Of a stretch of 64,000 nt of DNA, positions 45,607 through 57,954 are shown piece after piece. The notes under the pieces are model-generated. The model ran no database searches. It had not been told where the DNA came from and saw only the letters and a list, made by a program, of their open reading frames with translations. Numbering within the stretch: the first letter of the stretch is position 1; each line of letters opens with the position of its first letter. This stretch comes from Artocarpus heterophyllus (lineage: Eukaryota > Streptophyta > Magnoliopsida > Rosales > Moraceae), in contig CM046351.1 in NCBI GenBank assembly GCA_025403435.1, forward strand, positions 23,281,276-23,345,275, given 5' to 3'. The translations under genes and the position numbers were made by a program.

Positions 45607-47063
45607 TGCAAATTATCGTGAACGCTAGTGCACGTTATCGTCTTCAAGTAATAAGGTTTGTAAAATCGAGAATCATCCCATGAGAACTTGTCAAGATCAA
45701 CTACTAAAATTGTGTCAATTCTAACTTTATTAGAACAAATTAAAGATTATAATTTTTAAGAAAAAAATTAAACAATTAAACTAAAATAAAATCAAACAAT
45801 AAAATTAAGAAAAATTCAATATTATTATGCTCTATAATTTCTAATATTACCAAACAATTCCACTTTGAATTATTTAACAATACAATCTCAAATTATTCTC
45901 CACATTGACAATCAAAAATCCCTAAATTATTTAATGCTCCTTCCCTAAATTATTTAATGCTCCTTTCTGGGTTACACAAAAAATCGCTTTAATTGCTAAC
46001 CCACTATGTTCTTATGTGAATTATAACAATTAAAAAGTCATTAAGTTTCATAGATTTTTATGTACCAACTACATAAACCATGCAAATGTATTCCTATCTT
46101 ACATGCAATCTATAGCATTCAACACAATAATCGAAAAACATAAATCTACTTCTAGTTTCATTATGAATTAACAATTCATATAATTAGTGGCTTGTTGATT
46201 AGAAGCAATAAGAATAGTAAAGAACACTCAACTAGGAAAAACAATTCATCAACTGCATTGATAAAATAATTCAAAACATCATGGTAGGGCTACATCACTG
46301 CCTTAGAAAAGAAAATTAGAACACAATGGAAATAGAAAACATCATAAATAAATTCTTAAACATGAGAAAAGAAGAAAGAAGAAAACTAGTTAATGAAATT
46401 GAAGCTGAATCCATTTGAGATAGCACCGTTTTCTCCTTTGGAGTTGCTGCCTTTCTCTCTCTTTTTTCTAAGTCAAAGAATCCCTAGAAATAACCTAAAG
46501 TGAGCTATTTATACTCTAGGAACGAAACTAAGATGAATGGGCCCAAAACAAGACTTTTCATAAAAATTCCCCGATGGGCGCCGTGGCTTCACCTTCTAGC
46601 ACTGCGGCACCAAGTGAAAAATGATGCTGGCATTCAAAGCAGCACCATGGTGCTGGCCCTTGGGCACCATGGCACCAGGCGCTAGGCAGAAAATCTCATC
46701 TCAATGCGCATTGCAGCGTGACTCCACGGGCTATGGCACCCCTTCCTTGGGTTTGCTTACGTGTTAATGTGCTCAGTGGTACCGCGGCACCCAGCATGTG
46801 TAATCTCCAACCTCCGAGTGGGAAAGTTAGAGTCCAAATTTCTTTTTACATTTTTAAATGCTTTTAATTCCAATTAACAACCAATTTTCCATATTTTCAT
46901 ACACTAACAAGAGAAAATAATTTATTTAAAAAGTGAAATTAAAGTAAAAATGATATCCAATTAAACTAAACTAAAAACAAATAATAAGCAATTAAAAGAC
47001 CTAAAAACTAACAAAATATGAAGCTAAAAATATCTAATTTACTAGCATAAAACTAGCTTATCA
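45607..47063 (-). repeat. LTR3, inverted and from a different subfamily
   Basis: Read on the minus strand it starts TGATAAGCTAGTTTTATGC and ends GATAATTTGCA. The first 200 or so bases and the last half follow LTR1/2. The middle (about 46530-46800) is unrelated to LTR1/2 and is rich in GGCACCATGGTGCC-like words. A TATAAATA box lies at 46513-46506. The piece looks full length, so it is not a fragment of LTR2. Confidence 0.8.
46506..46513 (-). promoter_or_regulatory. TATA box of LTR3
   Basis: TATAAATA on the minus strand in GAGTATAAATAGC, pointing opposite to LTR1 and LTR2. Confidence 0.55.
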
Positions 47064-47068
47064 ATTAT

Positions 47069-47290
47069 ATTTATGAGTAAATCCAAAATTCATTGCAAAC
47101 TCGTTGGATCTCTAATGACTAGGAAATATAGTATTTCCTAATTAATACAATATTTTTGCTGGATATAACTAGCACCGATAATGTCATCGATTGCCACAAA
47201 ATACTTCATTTCTCTGCAAATGTTTTAGTTTTACAAAAAATTAATATTACACTACATGAACTAGATTATACACATAAAAGGGGGAAAAAA
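47069..47290 (+). repeat. continuation of the about 100-bp tandem array
   Basis: TTTATGAGTAAATCCAAAATTC, then GCAAACTCGTTGGATC and ATGACTAGGAAATA, continue the units seen before 39770. A further unit with TGGATATAACTAGCACCGATAATG follows. Confidence 0.55.
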
Positions 47291-47961
47291 AGACAAAAGA
47301 AAAGAAAAACTTGGAACCAGTCACCATGCCTCCGCCACTTGCTGCTATCCCTTACCACTATGCATCTGATGACACCACTACCATAGATTGACTCACAAAA
47401 CGTAGGTCTACAAAACCCTAAAGACAACGAGCTCATCCACTATCAGAACCTCTCTGTCTGTCGATTTTTCTCTACAAACGTTTGTCACCATCGAAGATGG
47501 GATTCCCTAGTTATTTTTCATCGTCTCTGATGCGTCGACGTTTAAAAAGCTAGGAACTTACCATGTAAGCCTTAAATCTCTATTGACGGCAACATTTCAT
47601 GAACAGGTCTGCTCATATCTTGACTAACTTTGGCCACACAACTTCGTCCATGTTGTGAGGTCGACAGATCTTCTCCCTCTTTGTTACCGCCTTGTTCTGT
47701 TGCATCACGAGTCTGTCTTCGCAATGCTAGGAGCTTAACCCTTGCCAACACCAACGAGGAGGTCAGATAAGAACACTACCAGAGGAAAGACAAAGGCACA
47801 TATGTGGGAGAGTAAGAAACAGCTCGTGGGAGAGAGATGAGAGGAAAAGAAGCAACCAAGGGAGAGGAAAGAGAGAAGAGAGAGAGAAATAGTTGGGGGG
47901 AGAGAAGGAAAGAGAAATAATAAGGTCAAAGAGAGAAGAAAGAGGAGAAGAGGTTGGATCT
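47291..47961. other. GC-richer module ending in a GA-rich tract
   Basis: CATGCCTCCGCCACTTGCTG-type sequence is followed by frames on both strands (60-64 residues, no domain) and a purine-rich GAGAGAGATGAGAGGAAAAG tract to 47950. It has the same composition as the module near 5.3 kb and probably belongs to the older sequence that the Tat-like element interrupted. Confidence 0.35.
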
Positions 47962-48728
47962 GTTTTGGATAGGGTGTTTACAGATTGAAATTTGCAAATT
48001 TAAAGTCAATCCGCAATCCAATCCAAAACCTTCGGATTGAGAAAGTCTCAATCTGCAATCCAATCTAAAACCTTTGGATTAAAAAAAAATCAATCCGCAA
48101 TCTAATTGAAAACTTTCAAATTGGATTCGCGGATTAAGCTCTGACCTTTTAAAATAAGAATATTGAAGTCTACTTTTTTCAACATCAAATATTAAAATAA
48201 ACAATCCATAGTATAAAATAGCTTAATAAAGTTAAATTTGGTACAATTGATCATTATAACAAACTAGCTTCAATAAAACTTAAATAAAATGTTCTTAAAA
48301 AAACTCAAAAAAAATTATTATTTATTCATCAACAACACTTAAAACTTCAAAACATTTAAACTTCAATCATTTCAATTTCAATCACTTCTCTTAGAGTTTT
48401 CTATTTCTAGCTTGGGTTGGGCTTTTTAAACACAACCCATAATAATTGCTTGGCAAAAATATTAGAAAAGGTTTTAAAAATGGCAAAGTTTTATTTAAAT
48501 ATATATTATAAAAATTATAAAATATATATGTATGGGGTTTCGGATTAACGAATTCGACAGAACAATTATTTCCCTATTCATAATCTGATTCAAAACCTTC
48601 AAATTGAAATTTTCTTAATCTAGAACCAATACAAAACTCTTTCCAATCCAATACAAAGCTTTTTGAATTGGATTGAATTCGATGAAACTCACGGATTCAT
48701 AGATTTCTTGATCACCCCTAGTTTTGGA
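47962..48728. mobile_element. non-autonomous hAT element, 751 bp, perfect 8-bp duplication
   Basis: The element proper is 47970-48720, flanked by GTTTTGGA on both sides (47962-47969 and 48721-48728). Left end TAGGGTGTTTACAG; inverted right end TAGGGGTGATCAAG. The subterminal arms carry CAATCCAATCCAAAACC and its complement. No transposase frame is present. It is of the same general type as the hAT at 18.4 kb (TAGGGGTGTTC end). Confidence 0.88.
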
Positions 48729-50930
48729 GGTAATTTGAAGTTTTTGATTCCTTTAAAATATTGGTTTTTTAAATCTACTATTTGTTTCACTTTTTAAAAA
48801 CATGTGATATTATTTACTAATCAACTAATAAAATCTCCTCTATAGAAAATTAATTAATACTGTAGATTCAACATTAATATAGTAAAAGCTTAAGGTGGGA
48901 TCTGAATTGACTTCCAATACAAATGTTAATCATCGGAATAGAATAAGGGCAGATAATAGCCGCAAAAAGAGTTTATTTTAAAGGAAAAAATCTACAATCC
49001 GAGTAATAGCATTTGCCGTGGAAGCAACAATAACAAACAAAGGGCAATCACACCAGCTTTACGTGATTTTCTATATATATAAAGAAAAATTCAAACAAAG
49101 AGTTGCCTAACTGCATGCATCGGAAATTGCTACTTGGATTAAAGATATTTTAATTACGTCTCAGCAACAACATACAATACAATAGTTTTTGAGTTTTGAT
49201 TACGTTTCAGCAACAATATACAAATTTCCACGTTACAATAATTAACATAATAACGTGGAGATGATGACCAGCTTTAACAATTTAGACCAACTTCCAATAT
49301 CCGATTACAGTTGACTTTTAATTTTATTATAAGTCCCTCGCAGGCAACGAGCTAGGCACCCCCACACTTTAAGGAGGGAGGGGGGGAGGTCAACTCTCTG
49401 TCGATTCTTTTATATGAGATGCTTAGATCATCAGTTTAAATTGTGGGTTTGAACTAAAAATATATAGCAATCTAAATTTTATAAAAAAATAATATCACAA
49501 AAACAAGTTTGAGTAGTCAATTTCAAGGATCGGATTTGATGTTCAAAAAAAAAAAAGAACATTAAAAATGAAGGCAAGGAAAACACCGCCAGCATTCCTA
49601 GGTCCACGGTTTTATATTGTATAACAGAATAAACTTAAACTAGGTTTATTTGACTATCCAATTTTGTATTAGATAAACCTAAAAGCACAACCACTGCATA
49701 TAAAAACCTTAATAATGCTATGAGTTGATAGTAATAACTAGTAATATAGAATAACAAGATTATTAGACTTGATCACAGAATGTGAAATTAGTGATTGACG
49801 CCCTAGACGCACCATCACATAAATTTGTTAGTTTATCATCGTTTTACCAGGTACTAGTTTTGAAAATTATCTGCAGTAATTGTGATCAAGACACGGGTAA
49901 TTATTATATTGAGAAAAGTTTGTTTAGGGCTTTTCCAGCGGTATTTTTGACAATGCAAATGTATGGGGTCTGTAAGTGTTGATGTGCCAGTGTTAGAAAA
50001 GAAAATCTCAAAAAGAAGCACTGGTCTTGCTATTGAAATTTTTACAACCAAAGTTTTTGAAATTAACGCCTGAAAAAACGAAAGAATAAATTTCGTTTTG
50101 CTATGAACATTGGTCACATTTTTACGTTATTTCCCAAGCTTTAAAAACTAGTTTGCCCTCTTAAAATTTAGAATGTCAGCAATTCGATTTTGTTTTTTTT
50201 TTTTTGGCATTCTTATGGTAAGAAGGTAATTTTACTTCAAAAGTAGAGCAGTTGTGTTTTAGCTGTCAATTTTAATTGTTTGTATATGACTCCATAAGGG
50301 CATGATGTAAAACTGCCTTCAATTATAGATTAAATAGTTAAAAACATTACTTCGACGGCCAAAACACCCATGCTCTATCAGTGGAGTATAGTTGCCTTCT
50401 CCACTATAAAATTGTCTTTTTTCTTTTATTATACAGAAGACAATTTTGCTTCATCGGTGAAGCAAGGTGTTTTAACTATCGGATTAGAATTTTAACGGTT
50501 TTATGGTGGCTGTCTACGTTAAAGATTTGCAGCGTGCAATACAAAAACTGGTTTAGTAGTATATCAGACCGTTAAAAAGTTAAATACCTGATAGCTAAAA
50601 TATCGATGCTCCACTGGTAAAGTAAAATTTGATTCTCTGGCATTAAAATTCCATTATCTTAGTTATGAGAGAAACTAATAATAAAAACAGAAAAGTATGT
50701 CTCTAATACTAAATAAAAATAATATTTTTCTATAAAATATAAAATGAAAATCGAAATGCCCAAAGTTACTAGAAAAAAAAAAAAAAAAAAAAAAAAACGA
50801 GATTGAAGAGAAGTCAAGGACTATCCCCATGTTTGCTATCTTTCAACCAAGTTAAGGTCTGTTATCTTATTTCTTTATAAAAAAATTTGCATAAATGCTG
50901 TTTTTAGACAATTTTTATCTATACTACAAA
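48729..50930. other. AT-rich intergenic DNA with a degenerate repeat
   Basis: No gene is recognised. Around 50340-50640, variants of GATGCTCCACTGGTAAAGTA and its complement (TTCATCGGTGAAGCAAGG) recur in both orientations next to TTAAAACACC words, suggesting an old foldback element. A 25-base poly-A run lies at 50773-50797. Confidence 0.45.
50773..50797. repeat. poly-A run
   Basis: Twenty-five consecutive A residues. Confidence 0.9.
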
Positions 50931-50954
50931 ATGTAAAAAATTCTTATGCTACAA

Positions 50955-51122
50955 ACCTTTCCATTGGGACATAATGTATGTCCCACTAGGATATTTTGTG
51001 TCCCTCTAGAACATATTGCATGTCACACTAGTATATTTTTGTGTTCCATCGAAACATGTTGCGTGTCCCACTAAAATATATTGCATGTCCCATCGGAATA
51101 TTCTATGTTCCCACTAGGACAT
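50955..51122 (+). repeat. degenerate minisatellite with core TGTCCCACTAG
   Basis: About six units of 25-30 bases share TGTCCCACTAG-A-ATATTTTG or TGTCCCATCGGAATATT (for example near 50968, 51000, 51020, 51065 and 51090). It leads into a pyrimidine-rich tract at 51121-51170. Confidence 0.75.
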
Positions 51123-51850
51123 TTTTTTTCTCTTGCTTTCTCTCTTTCCTCTCTTCATTTCTCTCTCATCACAGTCGTTGCCTCATCTCTAGTTTACTAG
51201 CAATATCATTGAACACAATAACAGTAGCATTAGCAACAACAACGACGACGACGATGACCTAATTCTAATAGTGAATGTAATAATGTGGCCGTTACTTAAC
51301 TACATAATCTTACTTAAACATATCTTACTTAGATTTACAGGACAATTTTGTTACGTAATAGTAATTTTTTGAAACATTTTCTTTTAAAATATTTCTTAAT
51401 TTAAGATAAAAAATTTTAAAGCATTTCTAAAATTAAATATCATTATAATTATATTATTTGAAATTCACATATATTTGTTGCAGTATCAATTGCAACATAT
51501 CAATATTAAAATAATCTAGACTAAGTCTGTATGACTACAACCTCCGTTTCAAAACATACATGTATAAAACTATTTAAACATATATGCATAATTTATCTTA
51601 GACCTATTGAGGAAGAATCATTTTTTAAGCAATATCTATTCTCATCTCCACCATTCATCTGTCGCTTGCCACTATCCATCAAGTGTTGCTGACAAGTTTC
51701 TTACGTATAGCATAAACATAATTGAATGAGCTTTCACTCATTATGTAGGAAATTATACTCGCAAAAAATAACTTAAAACATTGATCAAATCATGTATGAG
51801 GTAATTATGCTTCATCACGACCATATCTTATGTATCTATCTTGTCATACT
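51123..51850. other. pyrimidine-rich tract then AT-rich spacer
   Basis: A CT-rich run (TCTCTTTCCTCTCTTC) is followed by (AACGACGACG)-type triplets near 51238. The rest is AT-rich with no gene seen. Confidence 0.45.
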
Positions 51851-54700
51851 TAATAGGCCCGAGAGTTCATACCGATCATGCGTGATCATCAGGAAGTTAG
51901 GGTTTCGAGATCCCCAACAACACTAAGATCATAATCTAAACTAAACTAAACTAAATGCCTCCCCGTATGTCAAGAGGTTTTGAATCCTCCTTGTAGGTAG
52001 GGAGGTTGGTATAACACTCTTAACTTAACTTATTTTATTTTATTAATTTCACTTGTCTTATTATGTATATGTAGTATGAAATGTTACTACATAACCTCAC
52101 ATAATATAAAACATGACCATATTTAAAATAAGGCAAGTATGCAATGCAATTTAATACTACATAACCTCACACATAACATATAACATAACGAAAGCATGGC
52201 GTGGCATGAATATAATAAATCATAGACATACCATAACTTAACCTAACATAACATGCCGTGACATAACATGACATGGCATAATACTTATCATGCATTTTTA
52301 TAAATTTCATAGATCATAGTAGTTTTATAAAAACCATAGTTTTTATGCTGTATGTAAGATTCCTACTTACCCGGTCTCTAAAAACATGATATGCTAACTC
52401 ACCACATTCTTATCCACTATTCTCACGTTTTGTGAAAAAACACCTAGTGAGAGTGTAAGCTTAACTTGTTCTATATGAATTAGTTTAGCATATATATCAT
52501 AACAAGGAAATTAAATCCTTTCTTAATAATTTCCTTTTTAATATAGGAGTAACTGGCCACTTGGTAGTTAAAAGGATTAATTGAATTTAAATCCTTATAA
52601 CTTATTTCTTGTCTGAGCTATTTGTCTTAATTGCCTTAATTGATCGTGCTATCATTTGATAATTAATTAATGGATTTTGTAATTAATTAATTACCTTCTT
52701 CATATAACTTAGCTTAACAATTCCTCATACTACTTATGTTAGGCTCATATTTATAGAAAATATATATTTAAATATGAATAGTATGATTAGACCTGAAAGC
52801 CCATGTTGATTTACTATTTTTTTCAATAGGCCCACTACGGACCACTTATGCTAAAGGTGCTCTATGGTGTTAAATGGACAAAATTTTGTTTTCCAAATGT
52901 TTGCTTCAAACTTTCGCAGGCGTTAGACTTGTAATTGCAATCTAATGTTTTAGGTATCTACAATTCCTCTATTGAAATCCGTTTAGGTTTATTAAAAAAA
53001 AATCCATACTTTGTATATAGAGAATTTCGTATCATAAATTATATTTTAGAATAGACTCTGGATTTGACAAAACCGTAAATTGTAGTCTTGTATAGTTTTT
53101 TGAGTGCTGCAAATCCTGTGTTCATCATAAATTGTAATTTTTTACCAAACAGATGTTTTGTTTTAAAGCTAGTACCAAAAGGTACTTTTTTGTTAGTTTA
53201 AAAGTCACATTATAACTGTATATTAGAGACAGTTTTTGTAAAAGTTTTATTTACAAAGTTCCTTGTTTTGACAGGTCTAGAACTTTTGTGTTTTTCAAAA
53301 TTCTATTTTTTATCTTTAACATATCCTATTTGGTGATTTTTGTAAACTTTACCGATTCAACAATTTTCTACAAAAAAAATTTGGACAATTTTTACAAATA
53401 TGTTTTAAAGTTTATCTTGCAGATAGAATTTTCAAGAATTTTCTTCATAAAAGTTCTCATCGAGTTCTAAAACTTTTATATTTTGTAAAAATCATTATTC
53501 AAACTTTTCGAAGGTTGCTTTCGTCAAAAATCGAAACTTCATTGTTTCAAAACAAAAAACTATGCAATTTTCTAAATCTATCCATAACAACAATTTAGAT
53601 GCAGAATCATAAAAAAATTTTGTCATAAAAGTTCTCCACCTCATCGAGATCTAAAACTTTCATGTTTACAGACATCATGATTTGGCCTCAAGGAGGCCTG
53701 CTTCCATCAAAAATATTGGTTACTCACTGTTTACATAGTGTTCGAGTAGTTTTGAAAAATGGACCAAAACTCCGTCTTAGAGTCGGAAATGCAAAAATCT
53801 TTAGCCATGGACATTTCTTCAAAACATGGAGACCTAAAAGTTTTGTGTCAATGAAAATTATGGGCCGTAAATTTTTATGCTTAAAATGTGCAAGAAATTT
53901 TAGAGCCTAAACCATAAGCAAACCTAACTTACTTACTTAAACTTGCATAAACTTAAACAATCACACCATGAACTTTCAACACTAACAAAAACATGCTCCT
54001 AGTAGTTTATCGCATGGCCTTAATCAATAAAACATATAAACTTAATGATACTTAAGAATGAAAAGGTATTAGGTCAAAGAATTTACCCGCGATGACTATC
54101 TTGACAAACGTACTAGCTTTCCTCCTTCTCCTCTTAATTTGTGTAGGTCTAAGTAGTTATGGAAAGTGGAAATTTTTGAGAGAAAATGAAAGAGAAGAAC
54201 CTGGATTTACAAGGGAAGAAAGAGAAAAAAATAGAGCAAAATGAAGCACTAATGGAGTTGTCATTTACATATATACTTGGTGCTAATTGTCTTTTAGCTA
54301 ATGACTTGAATTTGTCTAAGTCTTTAAGTAGACTTAATGAAGCAAGAATCAATCTAATTCTTTCCTATGAGTGGCACCCATGATTAAGTGAAGGGAGATA
54401 AAATATTTTTTTCTTATAAAAACAAGTCTTGTCCTAACTATTCAAGGCATGGCCTAAACATGGTCTTCTTAGAAGACAAGATCCACTTTTTACGGATGCT
54501 TTATTGACCATAGGTGTCCTTGCATCTCTATATAGTCAAAATTCATACAATTCTAACCTCTTGTATTGCTTAAGTCTTAGTACGAAACTAATCTATGAAT
54601 TAATCGATAACAATACTCTCGCTAATCTACATGATAAAATTGGACTATTTTCAATCTTGAAATTATTTTTAAACTGAATAAAAACTAGACTAGAATTTTC
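51851..54700. repeat. possible decayed Gypsy-type LTR
   Basis: The sequence has the texture of the Tekay LTRs at 19.6 and 27.6 kb: many CATAACATAAC words (52080-52280), a TTACCCGG-type block near 52370, repeated CTAAAACTTTTAT/CTAAAACTTTCATG motifs (53280, 53470, 53650) and a GAGAGAAAATGAAAGAGAAG tract near 54178. Terminal ends, a duplication and coding parts were not found. This is inference from composition. Confidence 0.3.
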
Positions 54701-55999
54701 CTCCATTTTTCTCAGACATGACATAGTTTTTTTATAGTGATAATTTCCAAACTTGGATTATTTATTTTATCAAAAATGTTATTCACGTAACTTCGATTTA
54801 ACTAGTAGGCAATTAAAGACATTTTTTATGTTAAAGTGTTTCTCGAACATTGTAAACACCGTTCTGTGCTTGAAAATATTTTATATTTGAATTTTCTTCC
54901 TCTTAAATTGCAGTGTAAAATCATCAACTAAATTGTTTTACTCAAAACAGTTGTAAAATCTAACTTTAATATTAGTATAGAATTTTACAATATATATTAT
55001 GATATCCACAAATTCTCAAATTATGAAACTCAATCATAAAGTTTATTAGGATAATCTTTGACTTAAATATTTATTTCTAGGATTTTCTTAGTCATTATAA
55101 TAATGTTTCAGTTTGCAGTACCTATGACAATAGTTCGGATGTTTACAAACATAAAAGTCTCTAAATTAAGCGAGAAATAGTTAATGTCATTTAATTCTAC
55201 TAAAGTGTTTCTCTACACACGAATAATGCAATACTACACTTTAAATTCTTGTATATTGGATTTCAAGTTTCTTGCTGATAAATTTCCCTCTTCATATCTT
55301 TGAGACGGAAGGTTTCCTAACCTCGAATTGATTTTTAAATAGCTTTTCATAACACTTAGCAATATTATATGCAATAGAATCTACTCTAATAGAATAGTGG
55401 AATTTAAATTATGATTCAGTTAATTTTTATGCACAATAAATGTTTGGGTTTTCTAAAAAACACTTAACTTAAGTACTTGAATTCTTTTTGATATAACTAA
55501 TCAAGTGTTTCCTTATCATACAAAAATTTTGTTCGAACTATTAAGGATATATTGACTTGTCTCAAGTCAACTATTTTCATATACTTTTACGCTCTCTCAT
55601 AATCGTTGATCTTATTTTCTCCTATCTCAATTCACCCTCAAGCCTTCTAGTAGTTTATTCCTAAACTGGCTCACCGTACAAATTATGACTAAATTTGTCA
55701 TATTGTTGCCATTCTCGACAATCTAACAGGTGTTGGAATTCATACTTATATAGCATAGTGTAAATTCCACATAGCCATTATAAGATGTAAAATATTGCAT
55801 GATCAGTAAAATAAATTCTTTTTATTGTGCTATATGTATATCTTGTTGAATATATATATATAAATATCATAAAGGATCTAATACTTGTAAAAGTATAATT
55901 TTGTAAAAGTACATAATTATGTATATGAGGTGCTTATATTACAGAGGATATAAAAGGGCTGTTGAAACCACCATTGTCGTTTGCTGATGTAGCCAAAAT
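54701..55999. other. AT-rich intergenic DNA, no gene seen
   Basis: No open frame or known repeat end is visible, apart from a short AT run near 55850. Confidence 0.5.
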
Positions 56000-56400
56000 C
56001 AATCTCAAAATCTCTGCCATCAAAACTGCATCACCATTTACATATCGATCGCCTATCATCATCACTATGGAAGATCATGTCATGGAAAAGAGGATCTCGA
56101 TCTCTGTTGATTAATCAATGGCGTTGACGCTAAGGGATATTGCCATCTTCCTCGTAGCTCTATTGTTGCCAAGCACAAGCTCTACCTCGATCTCCAGCAA
56201 CCAACGGAGTAGAGAGAGTGAGACAAGAAAGAGAGAATTGGATAGAGAGAATGGGAGGAAAGAGAGCAAAAAAATCAAAGAGAAAGAGAAAGAGTGTGTG
56301 AAGAAAGAGAGAGAATCAAGGAGATAGATAGATAGATAAAGAGAGAGAGCAGCCGGGGAAAACTAGATGTGAAAAAAAGGAAAATAAATGAGAGAGTTTA
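56000..56400 (+). other. GC-richer module ending in a GA-rich tract
   Basis: A 69-residue frame at 56118-56327 begins MALTLRDIAIFLVALLLPS, which looks like a signal anchor. It runs straight into a purine-rich low-complexity tail (RERELDRE, KEKEKE), so it is unlikely to be a real protein. The layout matches the modules at 5.3, 37.0 and 47.3 kb. Confidence 0.3.
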
Positions 56401-56899
56401 AAATTTATGGCGGATCAAAACTTGTGGCATATATTTTTTTTTTTTGAAGTTTTATAATTTATGGCATAAAAAATTAGATTGGTTAAAAAGATGACATATT
56501 GTATAATTTTTTTGTTCTTTATTTCATTGGTTTTCTCGCTAATTAACTTTGGACAACTCATTAAATTGTTTGAGTAATTTTAATATTTAAGTCCTCTCAT
56601 GTGGTGAGGTTATTAAACGTAGATAAGATGATAAATAAGCGGCGGAGAAACAAAATTTGGGTGGGAAAACAAGTACAACAAATGTATACTCGTTTCAACC
56701 AGCAGACGGTCTATATTAGGGAAAAGGAATCATACTTTCCGCATCAGTACATTTGGAGGCTTGGAAAGAAAAGGTGGGCCTAGTAAATTGTCAAAGCCCA
56801 AAATAGATCGGTCTTTCGCTGAATAACTATGTTGTAGTACTATGTTTGAAAACTAATTATAGTGCGAAGAAAATCACACGTCACACTTTTAAAATTGTG

Positions 56900-57345
56900 T
56901 TTATTTATGTCATATTTAAAAAAAAATATATTACATTATCATTTATATTATATATTAAGTTATGTCGCAAATAAACATGCTTGGCATTTATAAAAAGTAA
57001 ATCTTAAACAATAGTATTTATAAAAATTCACCTATAGTAAATAACTATGGGCCTAGTAAATAATACTTTTGTAAAACAAATCATATTAAATATTAGGTTT
57101 TAAAACTATCTGTAGTAAATTTTATATTTATGATATGAAAATTTATTTACCTCATATTTACATAGTAAATAGATTTAATATGAAAATAATTTATCTACCC
57201 GTTGTTTTCAATGTAAATAATTTTTATTTATATAGTAAATAAGTTATTTATATCATATATCTGCTATTTACTACAAATATTTTCAAAACCTACTATTTAC
57301 TTCAAAAAGTTTATAAAATCTAATATTTTCTTCATTCTCCCTAAT
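56900..57345. repeat. AT-rich repeat with recurring TAGTAAATA words
   Basis: TAGTAAATA, its complement TATTTACTA and TATTTACATAGTAAAT recur about ten times in both orientations. A smaller cluster lies at 36425-36490. It is probably an old foldback element. Confidence 0.5.
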
Positions 57346-57950
57346 TATGTGAAGTACTACTAAAACTTGATGGGGATCGAATTTTGCCACGCGGGTAAAA
57401 ACTATTGTGAAATCATGCCCTTCAATCATAAAAATATTAGACAGACATATCTACCCTTGGAACTATATTTTTCTATCCTCTCTCTCTCTTTCTCAAGCTG
57501 ACAAGTTGGTTTTAGTACTGCTAAATTGAATACTTTTTAATTTGATATTTTGTTATTTTTTGCATATTTTGTGTTACTTTTAGTTGTTTCTATGTTTAAT
57601 TTGCAGAAAATGAAGTTACTAGAGCTTGTGGTGACTTTGGAAAAATTGGTGAATTTAGCTTGAAGACATTCAGAATAGGATGCTAGTGCATATGCCCTGT
57701 AAAACTATGGCCAAGGCACTAGAAGACATTAGGATTTGAGACATAGCGTGAGCGCCGCCGCAGTGACATCTTGTGGCTGCAAATCTGGTGGAATAAAAGG
57801 TCGGCAATTATTTATCGGCACCGTGGCACTATCCGCACTTACCAATAGTGTCTTTAGATATCCCATAAACCAAGCCAACATAAGTAATACCTTTCAGATA
57901 GCAAAAATCTATTTTATTGCATGCTAGTGAACTTTCCCAAGATTTCCTAT
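57346..57950. other. intergenic, no gene recognised
   Basis: One 63-residue frame (57736-57927) without domain features. Nothing else is seen. Confidence 0.45.
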
Positions 57951-57954
57951 GCAC

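Larger units (their letters stand above)
39770..47068 (+). mobile_element. Tat/Ogre-like non-autonomous LTR retrotransposon with a third, inverted LTR
   Basis: The block 39775-47063 is flanked by ATTAT on both sides (39770-39774 and 47064-47068). It starts TGATAAG and ends CTTATCA. Inside are LTR1 (+, 39775-41150), primer-binding site, gag remnant, an orphan frame, polypurine tract, LTR2 (+, 44233-45606, lacking its last few dozen bases) and LTR3 (-, 45607-47063). The PBS (GTTTTTGGCGCC) and the polypurine tract (AAGTTTGGGGGT before TGATAAG) are those of Tat/Ogre-type Gypsy elements. No protease, RT or integrase is present. The inverted LTR3 at the right end is abnormal for an LTR retrotransposon. 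Confidence 0.8.

Noticed and set aside
56118..56327. Small secreted or membrane protein with N-terminal signal anchor
   Set aside because: The frame runs directly into a GAGA low-complexity tract and has no cleavage site or domain; similar modules elsewhere lack a conserved frame.
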